A program made the position numbers and the translations under genes. A stretch of 64,000 nt of DNA from Pedinophyceae sp. YPF-701 (lineage: Eukaryota > Chlorophyta > Pedinophyceae): the NCBI GenBank assembly GCA_916048055.1, contig CAJZHL010000019.1, positions 682,001 to 746,000 on the forward strand, given 5' to 3'. This document shows, piece after piece, positions 22,851-33,602 of this stretch (the first letter of the stretch is position 1; each line of letters opens with the position of its first letter). The notes under the pieces are model-generated. The model worked only from the letters and a program-made list of their open reading frames with translations. It was not told where the DNA came from and did not search any database.

Positions 22851-23254
22851 ACACAGAGTAGTAATTGACCACCCGCGCACGAAACGAAATGCGGGTGTGC
22901 TATCGTCCTGATCAAGGCGGCAGCGTGCTAGGAGTACTCGCGCGAAATGCCATGTGAGCGTGCCATCATGTGCCAAGGGAAGGCTCTGACCTGCAATCAG
23001 TTAGAGTGAGTGGCGGGCGTCGTCAGCAACAACGCGGCGAGCCGCGCGAGTACTGGACGACGCCCGCCAGCCGACGCGCCGAAGTGCTGGTCCACGTCCT
23101 AGGCTGCTTGTACCAGGGGGTGTCGGCAGCCGGCTGGGTGACAGCGGTGACTGAGTCTGCGGCATTGTCCGCGTTGTGTGGCGACGCGCCGACGGCTACT
23201 CAGCTCTCCTCGTCATCGCCGTCCCCCGCGCGTGGCCTGTCATGCGAAAAGGGA
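22851..23254 (-). repeat. Pseudo-LTR, downstream copy
   Basis: 404-bp repeat identical to 27410-27813, same orientation. In the element's sense (minus) it is the 3' copy. Its last 45 bases recur in the LRR gene at 9219-9263. It contains a perfect 13-bp inverted repeat at 23012-23024 and 23056-23068. Confidence 0.9.
23012..23068. other. 13-bp perfect hairpin inside the pseudo-LTR
   Basis: The arms GGCGGGCGTCGTC and GACGACGCCCGCC are perfect complements separated by 31 bases, which hold a small inner hairpin (CGCGG-CGA-GCCGCG). The same structure is in the other repeat at about 27571-27627. It could be a structured RNA element of the transcript. I looked for a hammerhead core and did not find one. 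Confidence 0.7.
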
Positions 23255-23327
23255 TCATACCTCGGTCTAGCGGCCACGGAATACGCGCATGGCCAACATG
23301 TCAACATCGGGGGGGTAACAGAGTGCG

Positions 23328-26300
23328 TCATGTGTGCGGGCATGGCTGGATAGTTCCGAGCCAGCTTCGCAGCGCCGGGATCATGTATGAGGGTGACGAG
23401 TTGCAGGGCGCCGGGCACGCCCTGTCAGCAGGTTGGCCAGTATGGTCTGCAAACTGCACGTGGCGACGCACGAGGTCAGCCAGGCCCGCCGGCGTGGCAG
23501 GGCCAAAATGCGGGCTCGGGTGCGTCCGGCAGGCGGCGCGGTGGATCGCCAGGACCTGTCGCATGCAGTAACCTCGATGCGTACGCATGTAGCGCATCAT
23601 GGCCGACATCTTGGCTACGTAGCTGTCGCGGTCAGTCACCTCGCTGGACACGCGGATGTGTTCGGTGCGGACGATGTTGTAAAGGTGTCGTCGCAGCAGC
23701 GCACACGAAGCGTGGGGGTACTGTATGAGGTGAATGTTCTCAGGAAACAGACCGCGTTTGTCATAGTGCGAGATCAGGAGGAAGCCCTGATATTCGGGAT
23801 GCGGACGCACGCGGAGGTCTAGGAAGGAGACACCGTCGAGCGGGTTCGCTGGGGCGTCAAATTCGACCTCAAGACAGGGGGGGTACATGTTATGTATACC
23901 AGAGATGAGATCTACGATCGACGACGGGGTTTCGGGGGGCGGGGTGGGGGGGCGGGGGTGGGTGTTGAAGTAGCGGTACAGTGCGTTCGCGAGAGAGAAA
24001 TTGTCGTCGATGTAGCGCCTGGAATAACGGAAAGACCCCAAGACCTTCAGCCAAGCGACGTCGCCAGTGCTCAACCAGCGGTCGCGAAACTGGCAGAGGA
24101 ACGCGAGCTCATGCCGGAACATGTAGCAGTTCGCGAGGTGGGGGGAGGCCGAGAGCCCCATGGGCACACCGCAGGTCTGGTGATATACGACGCCCCCGAA
24201 CACCACGTAGGCGCGTTTGACGAGGATGTGCACGAGACCATGAAGTTGCTCGATGCTCGGTGCCCATTTCCCAACCATGCCGTCCGCGTCCGGCAGCTGC
24301 GCCACCCACCACCACGTCTCCTCGCGTCAAACGCGGGTTGCAAGTCGATCAGGAGGTGTTGCCCTGGATGCAGTGCAAAAACAGCGTCGATGTGTTCGAT
24401 GACGCAGTCGATGAGGCCGGTCCCGTGGTCCGCGCTCGTCTCGTGCCGGATGTGCGTGTAGAGCCGCTTGATGTCGGCGCCCAGCAGCAGAGGTGGTTGT
24501 TGAGCATGTATCGCTGAGCGTGGTGGGTTGTCATGTAGATACGCGGTCACCATGTCACGCATGCCGCGGCTGGAGTCCACCAAGAAGGGCGCGAAGCTGC
24601 TGCAGAGGTCCTCCGGGACGCCGTCGAAGATGGAGCTCCAGACCTCCACGAGGGTGGCGTGGCACATGAGCGCGCCGAGGGCCTTCGTCAGCAGCTGCGC
24701 TGCGGGGCGCGTGATGTCGCTCGAGCAGTCCGAGATGTACCGCACGTCCACCTTGGCCTTGTGAAGCTTCATCGTCCCGTAGTAGTGCGGTAGACCACCG
24801 CACTCGCGTTCGGTGCGTATTCCTGGTAGCTGCAGGTTGTCCAACATAGCCTCCGTCGTGTTAGCGACGTTCACCACGTGCCTGGCATGCGTGATGTTGG
24901 CATTTGCCGGCTCGTTGACAGCGAAAGCGTCGTTGCTGTGCAGGTCGTGCAGGAGGACCTCGATGTAGGCGCGCCGACACACGAAAACCAAATTCCCGGC
25001 GTTCTTGTCCATGGTCGTGATGGTGAGGCGTGTCGCGTCTCGCCGCAGAGCCACGCGATCGTCGGGCTGAATGTCCGCCAGCGGCGGGGGCCATGGAAGG
25101 CGGAACCCGGGTTGAAGAGCGGGTTGGAGTGCCGTTTGCGTAGCAGCAAGTATAGCATCAATGTACGGCATGCACGCTGCCGCGTCCATGTCGGCGGCCT
25201 TGCTGACGCGTTTCGTCCACCCGAGCAGCGGCTTCTGGTAGGCTTCAACGATGCTAGCTACGGTCGCGCTCGTGGCTTGGTGCAGCTCCGGGACGTGTCG
25301 GTGCTTGGCACCGCCGACGGCGAACAAACGGCGGTACGCGGTGCTCTGGATGCCCGCCGCAGCAGGGTCCAGCGTGCAGAGGTGCCGCACAGGCTCGCCG
25401 TCGATCTGCCAGTAGGGGTCCTCGAGCGTGAAGTGGCGTCGTAGGTCCGGTCCTTGGTGTTGCGCACAGTCGCACTGCGTCGCCATGATGTCGTACAGGC
25501 GACTGCGTGCAAACTTGGCAACTCCGCTGTGCGTGCACACCGAGCGCGACAGCGGTGGAAACCTGACCGAATAGCGCGGGGCCACCAGAAACAAGCCATC
25601 CATACCTTCGCGGATACGCTCAGGTAAGAGGTTGAGAAAGTCATCATTATTGACGAGGGTTTCGAGGGGGGCGAGGCTAGCCAGGGGGGTAGGGAAGTCG
25701 TGGATCATGAGGGTACGGCTCCCGAGGTCGATGTCTGCGACGGGAGGGTAGTGGTGGTTGATGGCGGCCTGCAAAACGGTGCGGGCACTGTCCAACATCT
25801 GCTGTGTGTAAAAGGGCTCGTCGAGACCCAGGTTAAGCGCATCGGGATGCATGTGCGACACGCAGTGATGGAGGGAGAAGAGGTATTTTCCGATGTTCGC
25901 TGCCGTGCAATGGTTCACCGCGCGTCTCCAATGATCGTGCTCTGTGTCGCCGGCGCGGCGGAACAAAACAACGTCAAGAAGGAGGCGAGTCTGGTAGATA
26001 TACTCGCGTGTACCGAGGCGCGGAGACATGCCTGCGATAGCGGGGGGCAGGGACAACGCTGGTGCCGTAGTTGTGAGGCAGTTGTCAGCGTCGAGGTGGA
26101 TGGTACGTTGATGCGTGGAGGAGATGGCAAACGTTGGCTGGAAGAGGGTCGCCAGCGCTGGGAGCCCACTCGGGCCGGGCGGGACGGGGAAGTCGTTGTG
26201 GGGGATCGCTACGGGGTGGGGGTCAGCGGCGATTTGGAACGCCAGGGGGGATAGAGGCCATGGGGCAGCATCAGAGTGGCCAGCTCCGTAGCCGAAATTC

Positions 26301-27130
26301 CACATGCCCTTGCAGTAATTGAGGCCGCCGGGGTATGTGGAGCCCAGACAGCGTATCATGGTCTGCTCCCAGGCCAGGGAGTAGGTGCGGAACTTGTGGA
26401 ACCAGGCCTTCAAAGCGTCCGGGCTAGTCGCCGGCGGGATGGGCACCTGGCGTGCGAAATTGATGCGAAAGAGGGGCACGATGGTGAAGTCGCGCCACGG
26501 GACATGGCCGTTCGGCGACTGCGCCCACACTCGTCGCATAAACTCGTAAAGCGGGGTGTGCACGGCGTTCGGATGGTGCGTGAATGCTGCATCAAAGTGC
26601 TCCTGCAGTCGTTCGATCGCTGTGCGGTATGTCTCCCCGACATAGTAAAAGAAGGGGTATTTCCGGCACAAGAGGACATAGACAACCCCGCGCGCCGCAA
26701 GCGGGGGGTTTGCCGTGACCGATGGTAGCGCGGCGAGGTCCGAGAGCGCCGGCGGGGGCGGTGGGAAAGGAGCGCTCGGTGGGGGGCACGGGTGCGGGTA
26801 TGCGGGCGCCCGTTCGTCGCGGGGCACGTAGTCCCAGTAGGGTCGAGGGGCTAGTGCGGAGGCGGGGTGGGAGGGTGTGTGGTGGGGGCTAGGAGGGGGC
26901 CAGGCACGGGGAGATGCCTGCGGAGCAATAGCGGCCGCGATGCGGCGTGCGTGCGTGATGCTGGGTCGAAAGTTCGGGTCGTGGTCATTTAGATTTGCGA
27001 CATGGTGGAACAGGGTGCCATTCGAAAGGTGGCCACGCAGCGTGCGCGCCTCGGCGGTGCCGGCCTGGTCGCTGAGACGCAACGCTGCTTGGAGCCGTTT
27101 CCTCCGTCGGCGACCGATTGGAGTGCGCAT
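23328..27130 (-). CDS. GIY-YIG endonuclease/reverse transcriptase, split by a frameshift near 24.3 kb
   Basis: The first frame runs from an ATG at 27130 (open from 27256) and changes near 24300 to a second frame that ends at 23328; the two overlap between 24305 and 24071. After a basic N-terminus and a Pro-rich region, a GIY-YIG domain starts about residue 148 (GVVYVLLCRKYPFFYYVGET). RT-type motifs follow: TTMDKNAGNLVFVCRR at about 25.0 kb and LLGADIKRLYTH at about 24.5 kb. In the second frame come GVPMGLSASPHLANCYMF and the catalytic SRRYIDDNFSL (about 24.0 kb), then a thumb-like region. The frame change falls in a G/T-rich stretch just before the catalytic palm. Because the flanking repeats are identical, it is either a very young mutation, a sequencing error, or a real recoding or splicing event. 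It is single-copy here. Confidence 0.85.
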
Positions 27131-27409
27131 GGTGAGAGGTTTTGGGGGTGAAAAGAGGGTGGTGTGCGGAACTAGACCGAGGATGCAGTAATCAAGCCAC
27201 GACGGGAGGGCGACGATGACGGGGAGAGCTCTACCTAAGTTGCGCGTTCCTAGCACGCCGGGCGGTGAGCCACGGACGTGAGACGGCGGAGTCAGTTAGC
27301 CGGAGGCAGGCTCGTCTACGCCGACGGTTGAAGGCCGGAGTAGGGAGGTAGCTCTCAGCTGGCACTGCGCCAAAGCCCATGTTCGAGGCCCGGCGCAGCA
27401 CAACACGAC

Positions 27410-27813
27410 ACACAGAGTAGTAATTGACCACCCGCGCACGAAACGAAATGCGGGTGTGCTATCGTCCTGATCAAGGCGGCAGCGTGCTAGGAGTACTCGC
27501 GCGAAATGCCATGTGAGCGTGCCATCATGTGCCAAGGGAAGGCTCTGACCTGCAATCAGTTAGAGTGAGTGGCGGGCGTCGTCAGCAACAACGCGGCGAG
27601 CCGCGCGAGTACTGGACGACGCCCGCCAGCCGACGCGCCGAAGTGCTGGTCCACGTCCTAGGCTGCTTGTACCAGGGGGTGTCGGCAGCCGGCTGGGTGA
27701 CAGCGGTGACTGAGTCTGCGGCATTGTCCGCGTTGTGTGGCGACGCGCCGACGGCTACTCAGCTCTCCTCGTCATCGCCGTCCCCCGCGCGTGGCCTGTC
27801 ATGCGAAAAGGGA
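27410..27813 (-). repeat. Pseudo-LTR, upstream copy
   Basis: 404-bp repeat identical to 22851-23254 (offset 4,559). In the element's sense it precedes the coding region and probably carries its promoter. Confidence 0.9.
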
Positions 27814-28324
27814 ACACCCCGAAGAACACAACACAAAAGAGAGCGGGGCGACTTGTGCCACGTGGGTCGTGGAGTCTCACACACGCTGATCGGGGTGCGT
27901 GCCGCAGCGCCGACCGCGTCGCAAGGTTCCCGGTGCGGGCGGTGCTCATCATGCGGCGATTGTGCCCGGCAGTTCACACATCGCCCTCCGAGGCGGAGTG
28001 GCAGGCGTTTCGGGCAGCGCAAGCGCTGGACCTCGGCATGGTGATCTTGGGATCGGACGTCGAAATGGCAACGCGGGAGAAGGCGTGCAACGTTGAAAGG
28101 CAGGGGGGAAGATGGAAGAAAGGGGGAGTCTTGTCGGGCAGCCCGAGCTGTCTCGGGCTGCAAGCGTGCTGCGGCGAAAGCGCGGTCGGCATCGACTGGG
28201 CGGCAACGAGGCGGCTTCGCAAACGCTCTCGATCTAAATCGATCGCGCAACAGCGCATGAAATCGGTAATTTTGTCCAACGGATGCAGGGCCCGGACCTC
28301 GCAAGCCAGGCTCTACGCCGTGGC
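27814..28324. other. Sequence between the retroelement and member F
   Basis: 3' flank of member F plus the upstream flank of the insertion. No open frame or repeat with support. Confidence 0.4.
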
Positions 28325-30300
28325 TCACTGAGCCGAAGGGGACAACTCGATGCCCTCAGAGATCGCGGACATCGGGTTGAGCAGGCTAAGCGCGAGGCCC
28401 GCGGAGGAGGCCCGCTGCACGTTGCTGTGCGCGCGCCTGGCCTTCGGGGGCAGCGCCGCCCCGGCGGGGCTGTTGGCGAGCTCCCCCGACGGGGACGCGC
28501 GCAGCACGTGCTCGAGGGACGCGGGGGTGTTGTTCCGCGTGGCAGACTCGCGCTGGTCCTCGAGGGAGTCCCGGAACTCGCCCTCCCAGTCCACCATCTG
28601 TAGCGTGAGGGCCGAGTCCGACGCCTGCGGGTGCGCGGCGCGCGACGGCTGCTCCGGCGTCACCTGCGGCTCGTCCCGCAGCTGGTAGGATGACAGCTGG
28701 CGCGCGCGCTGATTCGACGGCGTGCGCTTGGGCAACGCCGCGCGCGGAACGTCGTCCATCCCGCGGTCCACGAGCCCGTGGAAGGCCCGGAGCGAGCGCT
28801 CGCTGGCGCCGCGACGGTTCGAGCGCGCACGGGCGCTCTCGTCCGCCTCGTCAACGTACCGGCGCAGGTCGCGCGCAGGCGCCGTGTTCGCCCGACCCGG
28901 CCGCACCGCGGGCGCCCGGCGCTCGCTGTGCGCCATCGGCCCGTAGTCCGCGGCGAGGTCCTGGCGGCTCAGCAGGCTCCGGCGGGATGACGTCTCACCC
29001 TGGCGCGAAACCAGGGAGCGCCGGCTGCGCGCGGGGCTGCTCGCATTCACCGAGCCTCGCTGGCTGCGTTGCGGCGTCAGAGCGTTCCTGGTGACGCTCG
29101 CGCGAGGACGGGAGGCGGAGCGGCGCGCTGCGAGGTCGCGCAGCGAGAGCCCGCCCAGCCCCTCGAGCCGCGCGTCGAACGCCTCGGAGCGCCGCGACGA
29201 CCTCGACTGCCGCAGCGTGTACGTGCGCAGCTGCGCGTCGGACGCGAGCTCGATCGCCGATCGCCCCTTACTCGGCCTGCAAGCAAGCAGCAACAACAAC
29301 AACGGCGCGGGCGTGCTCAGCAGGCGGAGTACGACGGCGCCGACCGCGGACGCGGGGTCCGGCGGTGCGGAACGGAGGAGACAGCGCGTGCCCTGCGCCG
29401 CAACACGCGCAACTGCTGTCGCGACGCCGCTCACCTGGCGCGACTCGCGCGGGACGGAGCCCCCGACCTGCCGTACTGGGCGTCGCGGCTCGCATGAGCG
29501 GAGGGATATCGCTCCGCGGAGCTGCGCCTGCGGCGACGGTCGTGCATGCTGTGCGCCGCGTCGACGTGGGAGCGGGCGCCTGCGGGCCGGTCGGCGAACT
29601 CCGCCCTGCCGCGCGAGGTGCTCGTCAGCACGCGCTGCGAGCCCTGCGGCCTCTCGCGGCGCACGGAGGACGCGCGGACGCTCTCCGGGTAGCGCCCCGT
29701 GGACGATTCGCGGCTGCGCGGACCAGTGTGCAGCGTTGAGCCAGCTGGTTCGAACTCCGCGGTGAGGGCCCGCCGCGACCTCCCGCGGTGGCTGTCGAGC
29801 TGCAGCGGGCATGAGCGGGCGCAGGCGTGCGTTTACGCGCCGGGGACAGCCGGTGGCGGCGCGGGTGGGCCCCGTGCCTGTTGTGGTTGTGGAGCCGCGG
29901 TGCACATGCGCCGCGCGTGTGCGTTTTCAGGACGCGAGGGCGGGCTCCCTGTGATGCATCTGGGGATGATCGCCGCCGCACGAGGAGGAGGCGGCCTCGC
30001 AAGCCGCAACGGGAGCGCACGGACGGGGGTGCATCTCTTGTCGGGGACGTCCCGCATCGGCGCCGCCGCGCGCGAGACGCGGTGAAGCAACGCGTACGGA
30101 ACCGCCGTTCCAGTGTCAGCGGATCCCACCTGCTCCTGGCGGGCCTTCGACGCGGATTTCGCGCTGCTCGGGGCCTCCTTGTGCCCCGATGCCGGCTGCG
30201 CCCCGAAGCACCCACAGAAGATCCCTAGCAGGCCAGGCGGGCCCTTCGCGCCCCGCTCAGAGCTGCCCTTGCCATGCGCGGCTCGTGGCGGCGCGGACAT
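28325..30300 (-). CDS. Ser/Arg-rich disordered family protein, member F
   Basis: Exons 30300-30130, 29799-29435 and 29276-28325 join in frame with phases 0 and 2 to 495 residues. Exon 1 (57 codons) contains GPPGLLGIFCGCFGAQPASG, the hydrophobic/Cys patch of the family. Acceptors are strong (GCTTGCTTGCAG before exon 3). Exons 2 and 3 are rich in Arg, Ser, Ala and Asp, with SSRRSLLSRQDLAADYG, GASERSLRAFHGLVDRG and GGLSLRDLAARRS. The C-terminus is NPMSAISEGIELSPSAQ, similar to member D. This is the most upstream member of the array and lies 5' of the retroelement. Function unknown. The Cys patch suggests lipid-mediated attachment to a membrane, and the Ser/Arg strings suggest heavy phosphorylation; both are inference from composition. 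Confidence 0.7.
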
Positions 30301-31107
30301 CGCAGAAAACGACCGCTGTGCTGCTGCTCTTGCAGCCCAATCAGGCGCTCAACTTCCCCGCTGCGAGGACTTTCGCGCGTCGCGCAACAGGACCCCCAAG
30401 CGGCGGGCTCCAGGTATCCTGGTACGCGTGGCCGGACGGAGTGACGTCGAAGCGAAGCCCGCGGCGCCGTCGACGTCGCACAACGTCTGCACACGGTCGG
30501 CTTGACGGCTCGGGTAGCGCGGTGCCGGCGTGCAGGCTGTGCGTCCGTACAGAGGCGCGAGCGGACTAGCCTGTGGACGGCTTGGGCGGCGGCATCGACG
30601 CAGGGCCGGGCCTGAGGCGGCGCCGCCGGGCGGACACACACACTGGTGGCAGACGTGGCCACGTGCGTCAGCCCTGGCGAGAGGCCGGGGCGTGGGAAAG
30701 CTGCGCTTGCAGGCGAGGGCATGCGACTTCCAGGCGGGGCGGGCCAGCGAGAACTGCGATCGGTGGGAGCGGCGCTCTGCGCACCGCAGGAGAGCGATGG
30801 GTGCGCGGGATGTGTGACCGTCCCCTTGCAGGGAGCTGAACGCCCAGGAACGGCCCGCCGTGGACAATCTGCTCTGTGCATGCCTGGCACAACATGAGGG
30901 GCGTGGGATTCAGCGGTCCGTGCGCCGTGCAGAGGCGCGGCAGCGGCGTGAGATGGGCGCCCGCGCCGGTGCGCCGTCGGCGAGCCAGGTGTTTGTTGGG
31001 CGACGATGTGCACGAGAGCTCGCGTGCGGGGGCGGACGCGGGCGCCGAAAAGCCGGTGCTGGACGCGGTCATCGAGCGCGCGATGAGGGAGGAGGAGGTC
31101 GCCTTGC
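30301..31107. other. Divergent intergenic region between member F and the decarboxylase-like gene
   Basis: Only composition-driven open frames are present. It should contain both promoters. No repeat recognised. Confidence 0.4.
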
Positions 31108-33056
31108 ATGTTCCAGGTGGACGCGAACGCCGCCACGACGCACGCGGCCGCTCGTTCGATACACTCAAGACATGTCCAGTTCACGTATCACATCCCCGCG
31201 TGGTATTGACCCTGTTTTCGGGCTTTTCCCGGCACCGCGCAGGCCATCAGCGTGGCGCTGCAATTCACGCCAAGTTGAAGCAGTTCGCGGGGTCCGCGGT
31301 GTTCAGAATGGATCTGACGGAACTCGACGGCCTCGACAACCTCGCGGCGCCGTCTGGCGCCATCGCGACGTCGCAGGCGGCCGCGGCATCGCTGATGGGC
31401 GCCGGCCGCTCCTGGTGGCTGGTCAACGGGGCCACTGCGGGCGTCCACGCCGCGATTCTAGCCACTTGCCGGCCTGGGGGGACCATCATCATGGCCAGGA
31501 ACTGCCACCAGAGCGCGTTCGCCGCGTGCTCTCTCGCAGGCGTCGTCCCCCACTACATTCACCCAACGACCGACCCTGCCCTGGGCATCGCGCACGGCGT
31601 GGATCCCTCGGCGCTCTCCGCAGCGCTCGCGCAGCACCCGCGCGGGTCCGTGGGCGCCGTCCTGGTCGTCTCGCCGACGTACTTCGGGGCGTGCGCTGAC
31701 GTGGCAGCGCTGTCTGACTTGTGCCACGCGCACGGCGTGCCGCTCATCGTCGACGAGGCGCACGGGTCGCACCTCAGCCTCCTGGCGTCCTGCGCGGAGC
31801 ACGCGCGCGGCGAGCGGCCCCCGAAGGCCGCGCTGCAGAGCGGAGCCGATCTCGTGGTGCAGTCGACGCACAAAACGCTCGGCTCGCTGACGCAGACTGC
31901 GCTGCTGCACGCAAGGTGAGGGAACCGACAGACGCGGCACCGCGGAACGCCGCCTCCCTCCTCGAGCGCCGTGACCGCCGCGGGGGGCTCAACTGCCGCT
32001 GCGCGCGTGCGCGATGCATATTCGTGGATGTGCGGCTCGCGGGGCGTCGCGCGGTGGGTGCCGGCGTGCAGACGGACGCGCCTCGGTGTGTTGTTTGCGC
32101 AGTCAGGAGAGCCTGGGCGCGGGCCGGACCGACGCTGCTAGGATTGCAAAGTGTCTACGGACGCTGCAGACGTCCTCGCCGTCGTACCTGCTCATGGCGA
32201 GCCTCGACGCGGCCGTCGCGCGATGTCGGGACGAGCGAGACCTCTTCTGCGAGGCCGCGCAGTGCTGCAGGTCCGAACCTCACACCCGCTTTTACACTCC
32301 CCTCCTTGCACAGCCGCTGTCAGCTGTCCGTTGCTGTCAGCCGCCTCAGACGAGCTCTGACTGCGCGGACGGGACGCCGGTTGCATGCCCTACAGGTGGG
32401 CGAGGCGCGAGCTGCGGCGCATGGGCGTCCACGTTCTCGACGCGCCGTCGGAGGAGGAGAGGAACACCAATCGAGGATTCGTGTCTCAGGATCCGCTGCG
32501 GCTGACGGTGGCGGTGGACCCCGCCCTCGCGGGCGGCCGGGACGGCTTCGCAGTGGCCGCGTGGCTCGAGCGGCCTCCGCGCTCCATCGTCGCGGAAATG
32601 TCCACCCCGAAAGTGGTGGTGTTTTGCGCCGGGGCCGCCACGAGGCAGCGCGACGTGCAGCGCCTCGTAGCGGCGTACACGGAGCTCCTCGACGACGACA
32701 GGCGCGCGCAGCCGGGCGCTGGCCGCGCCAGCGACTCTCGGTCCGCTCCGGAATTACCGCCAGGCGAGATGGCAGAGGCGCCGGTCATCGCGCTGACCCC
32801 TCGAGATGCGTTTTTCGCTGCGACGGAGGCGGTGCCGTTCGCTGAGGCGGCAGGCCGGGTATCCGCGGAGCTGCTGAGCCCGTACCCGCCGGGCGTGCCG
32901 CTGGTGGCGCCAGGGGAGGTGTTGACGGAGGGAGTGTTGTTCACCCTGAGCACAGTCAAGGCAGGGGGGGGGAGTGTGGTGGGGCTGGCGGACGGCAGCA
33001 TGGAGACGCTGCTCGTCGTGGTCGAGGCCGAGCAGCAGCTACGCGGAGAGCGATGA
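31108..33056 (+). CDS. PLP-dependent Orn/Lys/Arg decarboxylase family protein
   Basis: Exons 31108-31198, 31243-31915, 32142-32270 and 32396-33056 sum to a closed frame of 517 residues. Family landmarks, in order: FTYHIPGHQRG across the first junction, DLTELDGLDNLAAPSG, WWLVNGATAGVHAAILATC, RNCHQSAF, VVSPTYFGACADVAAL, the PLP-contacting DEAHGSHL, and STHKTLGSLTQTALLHAR with the Schiff-base Lys. SSPSYLLMASLDAA follows, and the C-terminal domain has RVSAELLSPYPPGVPLVAPG. Such proteins decarboxylate basic amino acids towards polyamines, or are plastid homologues of unclear substrate. The first junction is odd. Reading through needs removal of 44 bases (31199-31242) that start with CG, not GT, although they end in CAG. 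This may be a sequence error or an unusual splice. The start ATG is the nearest in-frame one and a transit peptide is not obvious. Confidence 0.82.
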
Positions 33057-33602
33057 AACGGACCTAGACGTCCAAATACGAACTCGTATATACTTTTCAA
33101 TCAACCACACTTTCGCGCACACGTGTGAGCCACGCACGGCACGTCGCTGCCCTGTCATCCGGTCCGGCTCTCGCGCTGTGCATGCACCGCAGCGCTGTCC
33201 CATCGCGCGCCACCATGACGCCTGCCAACGCTCAACAGCGTCGCTCTGCCTGCGACGTCGCCGGCAGCCGCCTGGCGCGGCGCGGTCGCACAGGCGCACG
33301 TATGCGGCCTCCGCGCCCCGCGGGTCCATCGCCTGTCCGTGACCGCCTCGCCCGCAAACACCACCGACTTGAGTCACGGGGGGGACAGTCGAGACCAGGT
33401 CTGACCTGGCAGGGTCGCTCCGGTGTCTTGGGAGGAGAGGTCCGCGTCTCTCCGCACTACAGGTCCGCGGGCGAGCTGATCCGTGCGACTGCGGATCTAC
33501 GTCCCCTCTGCGAACCGCGTCCCTTGCCGCGCAGTGCTGCTCTGTGCACACCAGGCGGGCACCTAGAGCCTGCACGCGGTTGGCGGCACGGGGTTCGGCG
33601 GC
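33057..33602. other. Intergenic region upstream of RPN3
   Basis: No gene recognised. It holds the decarboxylase 3' flank and the RPN3 promoter. Confidence 0.4.

Larger units (their letters stand above)
22851..27813 (-). mobile_element. Penelope-like retroelement, N-terminal GIY-YIG (Chlamys/Naiad-like) type
   Basis: Two 404-bp direct repeats (22851-23254 and 27410-27813) that I find identical base for base flank a minus-strand coding region for a GIY-YIG endonuclease and a reverse transcriptase. Direct flanking repeats (pseudo-LTRs) without tRNA-primed LTR features are typical of Penelope-like elements. In most of these the endonuclease is C-terminal or absent. Here the GIY-YIG domain precedes the RT, as in the Chlamys and Naiad groups, of which Chlamys is known from green algae. 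Identical repeats imply very recent insertion. The element lies between members E and F of the Ser/Arg-rich array. Exact termini and a target-site duplication are not certain; short ACACAAC-like sequences occur near both edges. Confidence 0.88.

Noticed and set aside
22851-23254. Hammerhead ribozyme in the pseudo-LTR
   Set aside because: A CTGACGA string occurs on the minus strand, but no GAAA follows at a workable distance with a closing stem II, so the core is not complete.
22851-27813. LTR retrotransposon
   Set aside because: The flanking repeats are direct and identical, but there is no gag, protease, integrase or RNase H, and GIY-YIG plus a YIDD-type RT fits a Penelope-like element.
29431-29664. 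Independent small gene starting at 29664
   Set aside because: The apparent start is GTG, and the frame is the middle of exon 2 of member F, continuous with an upstream acceptor at 29800.
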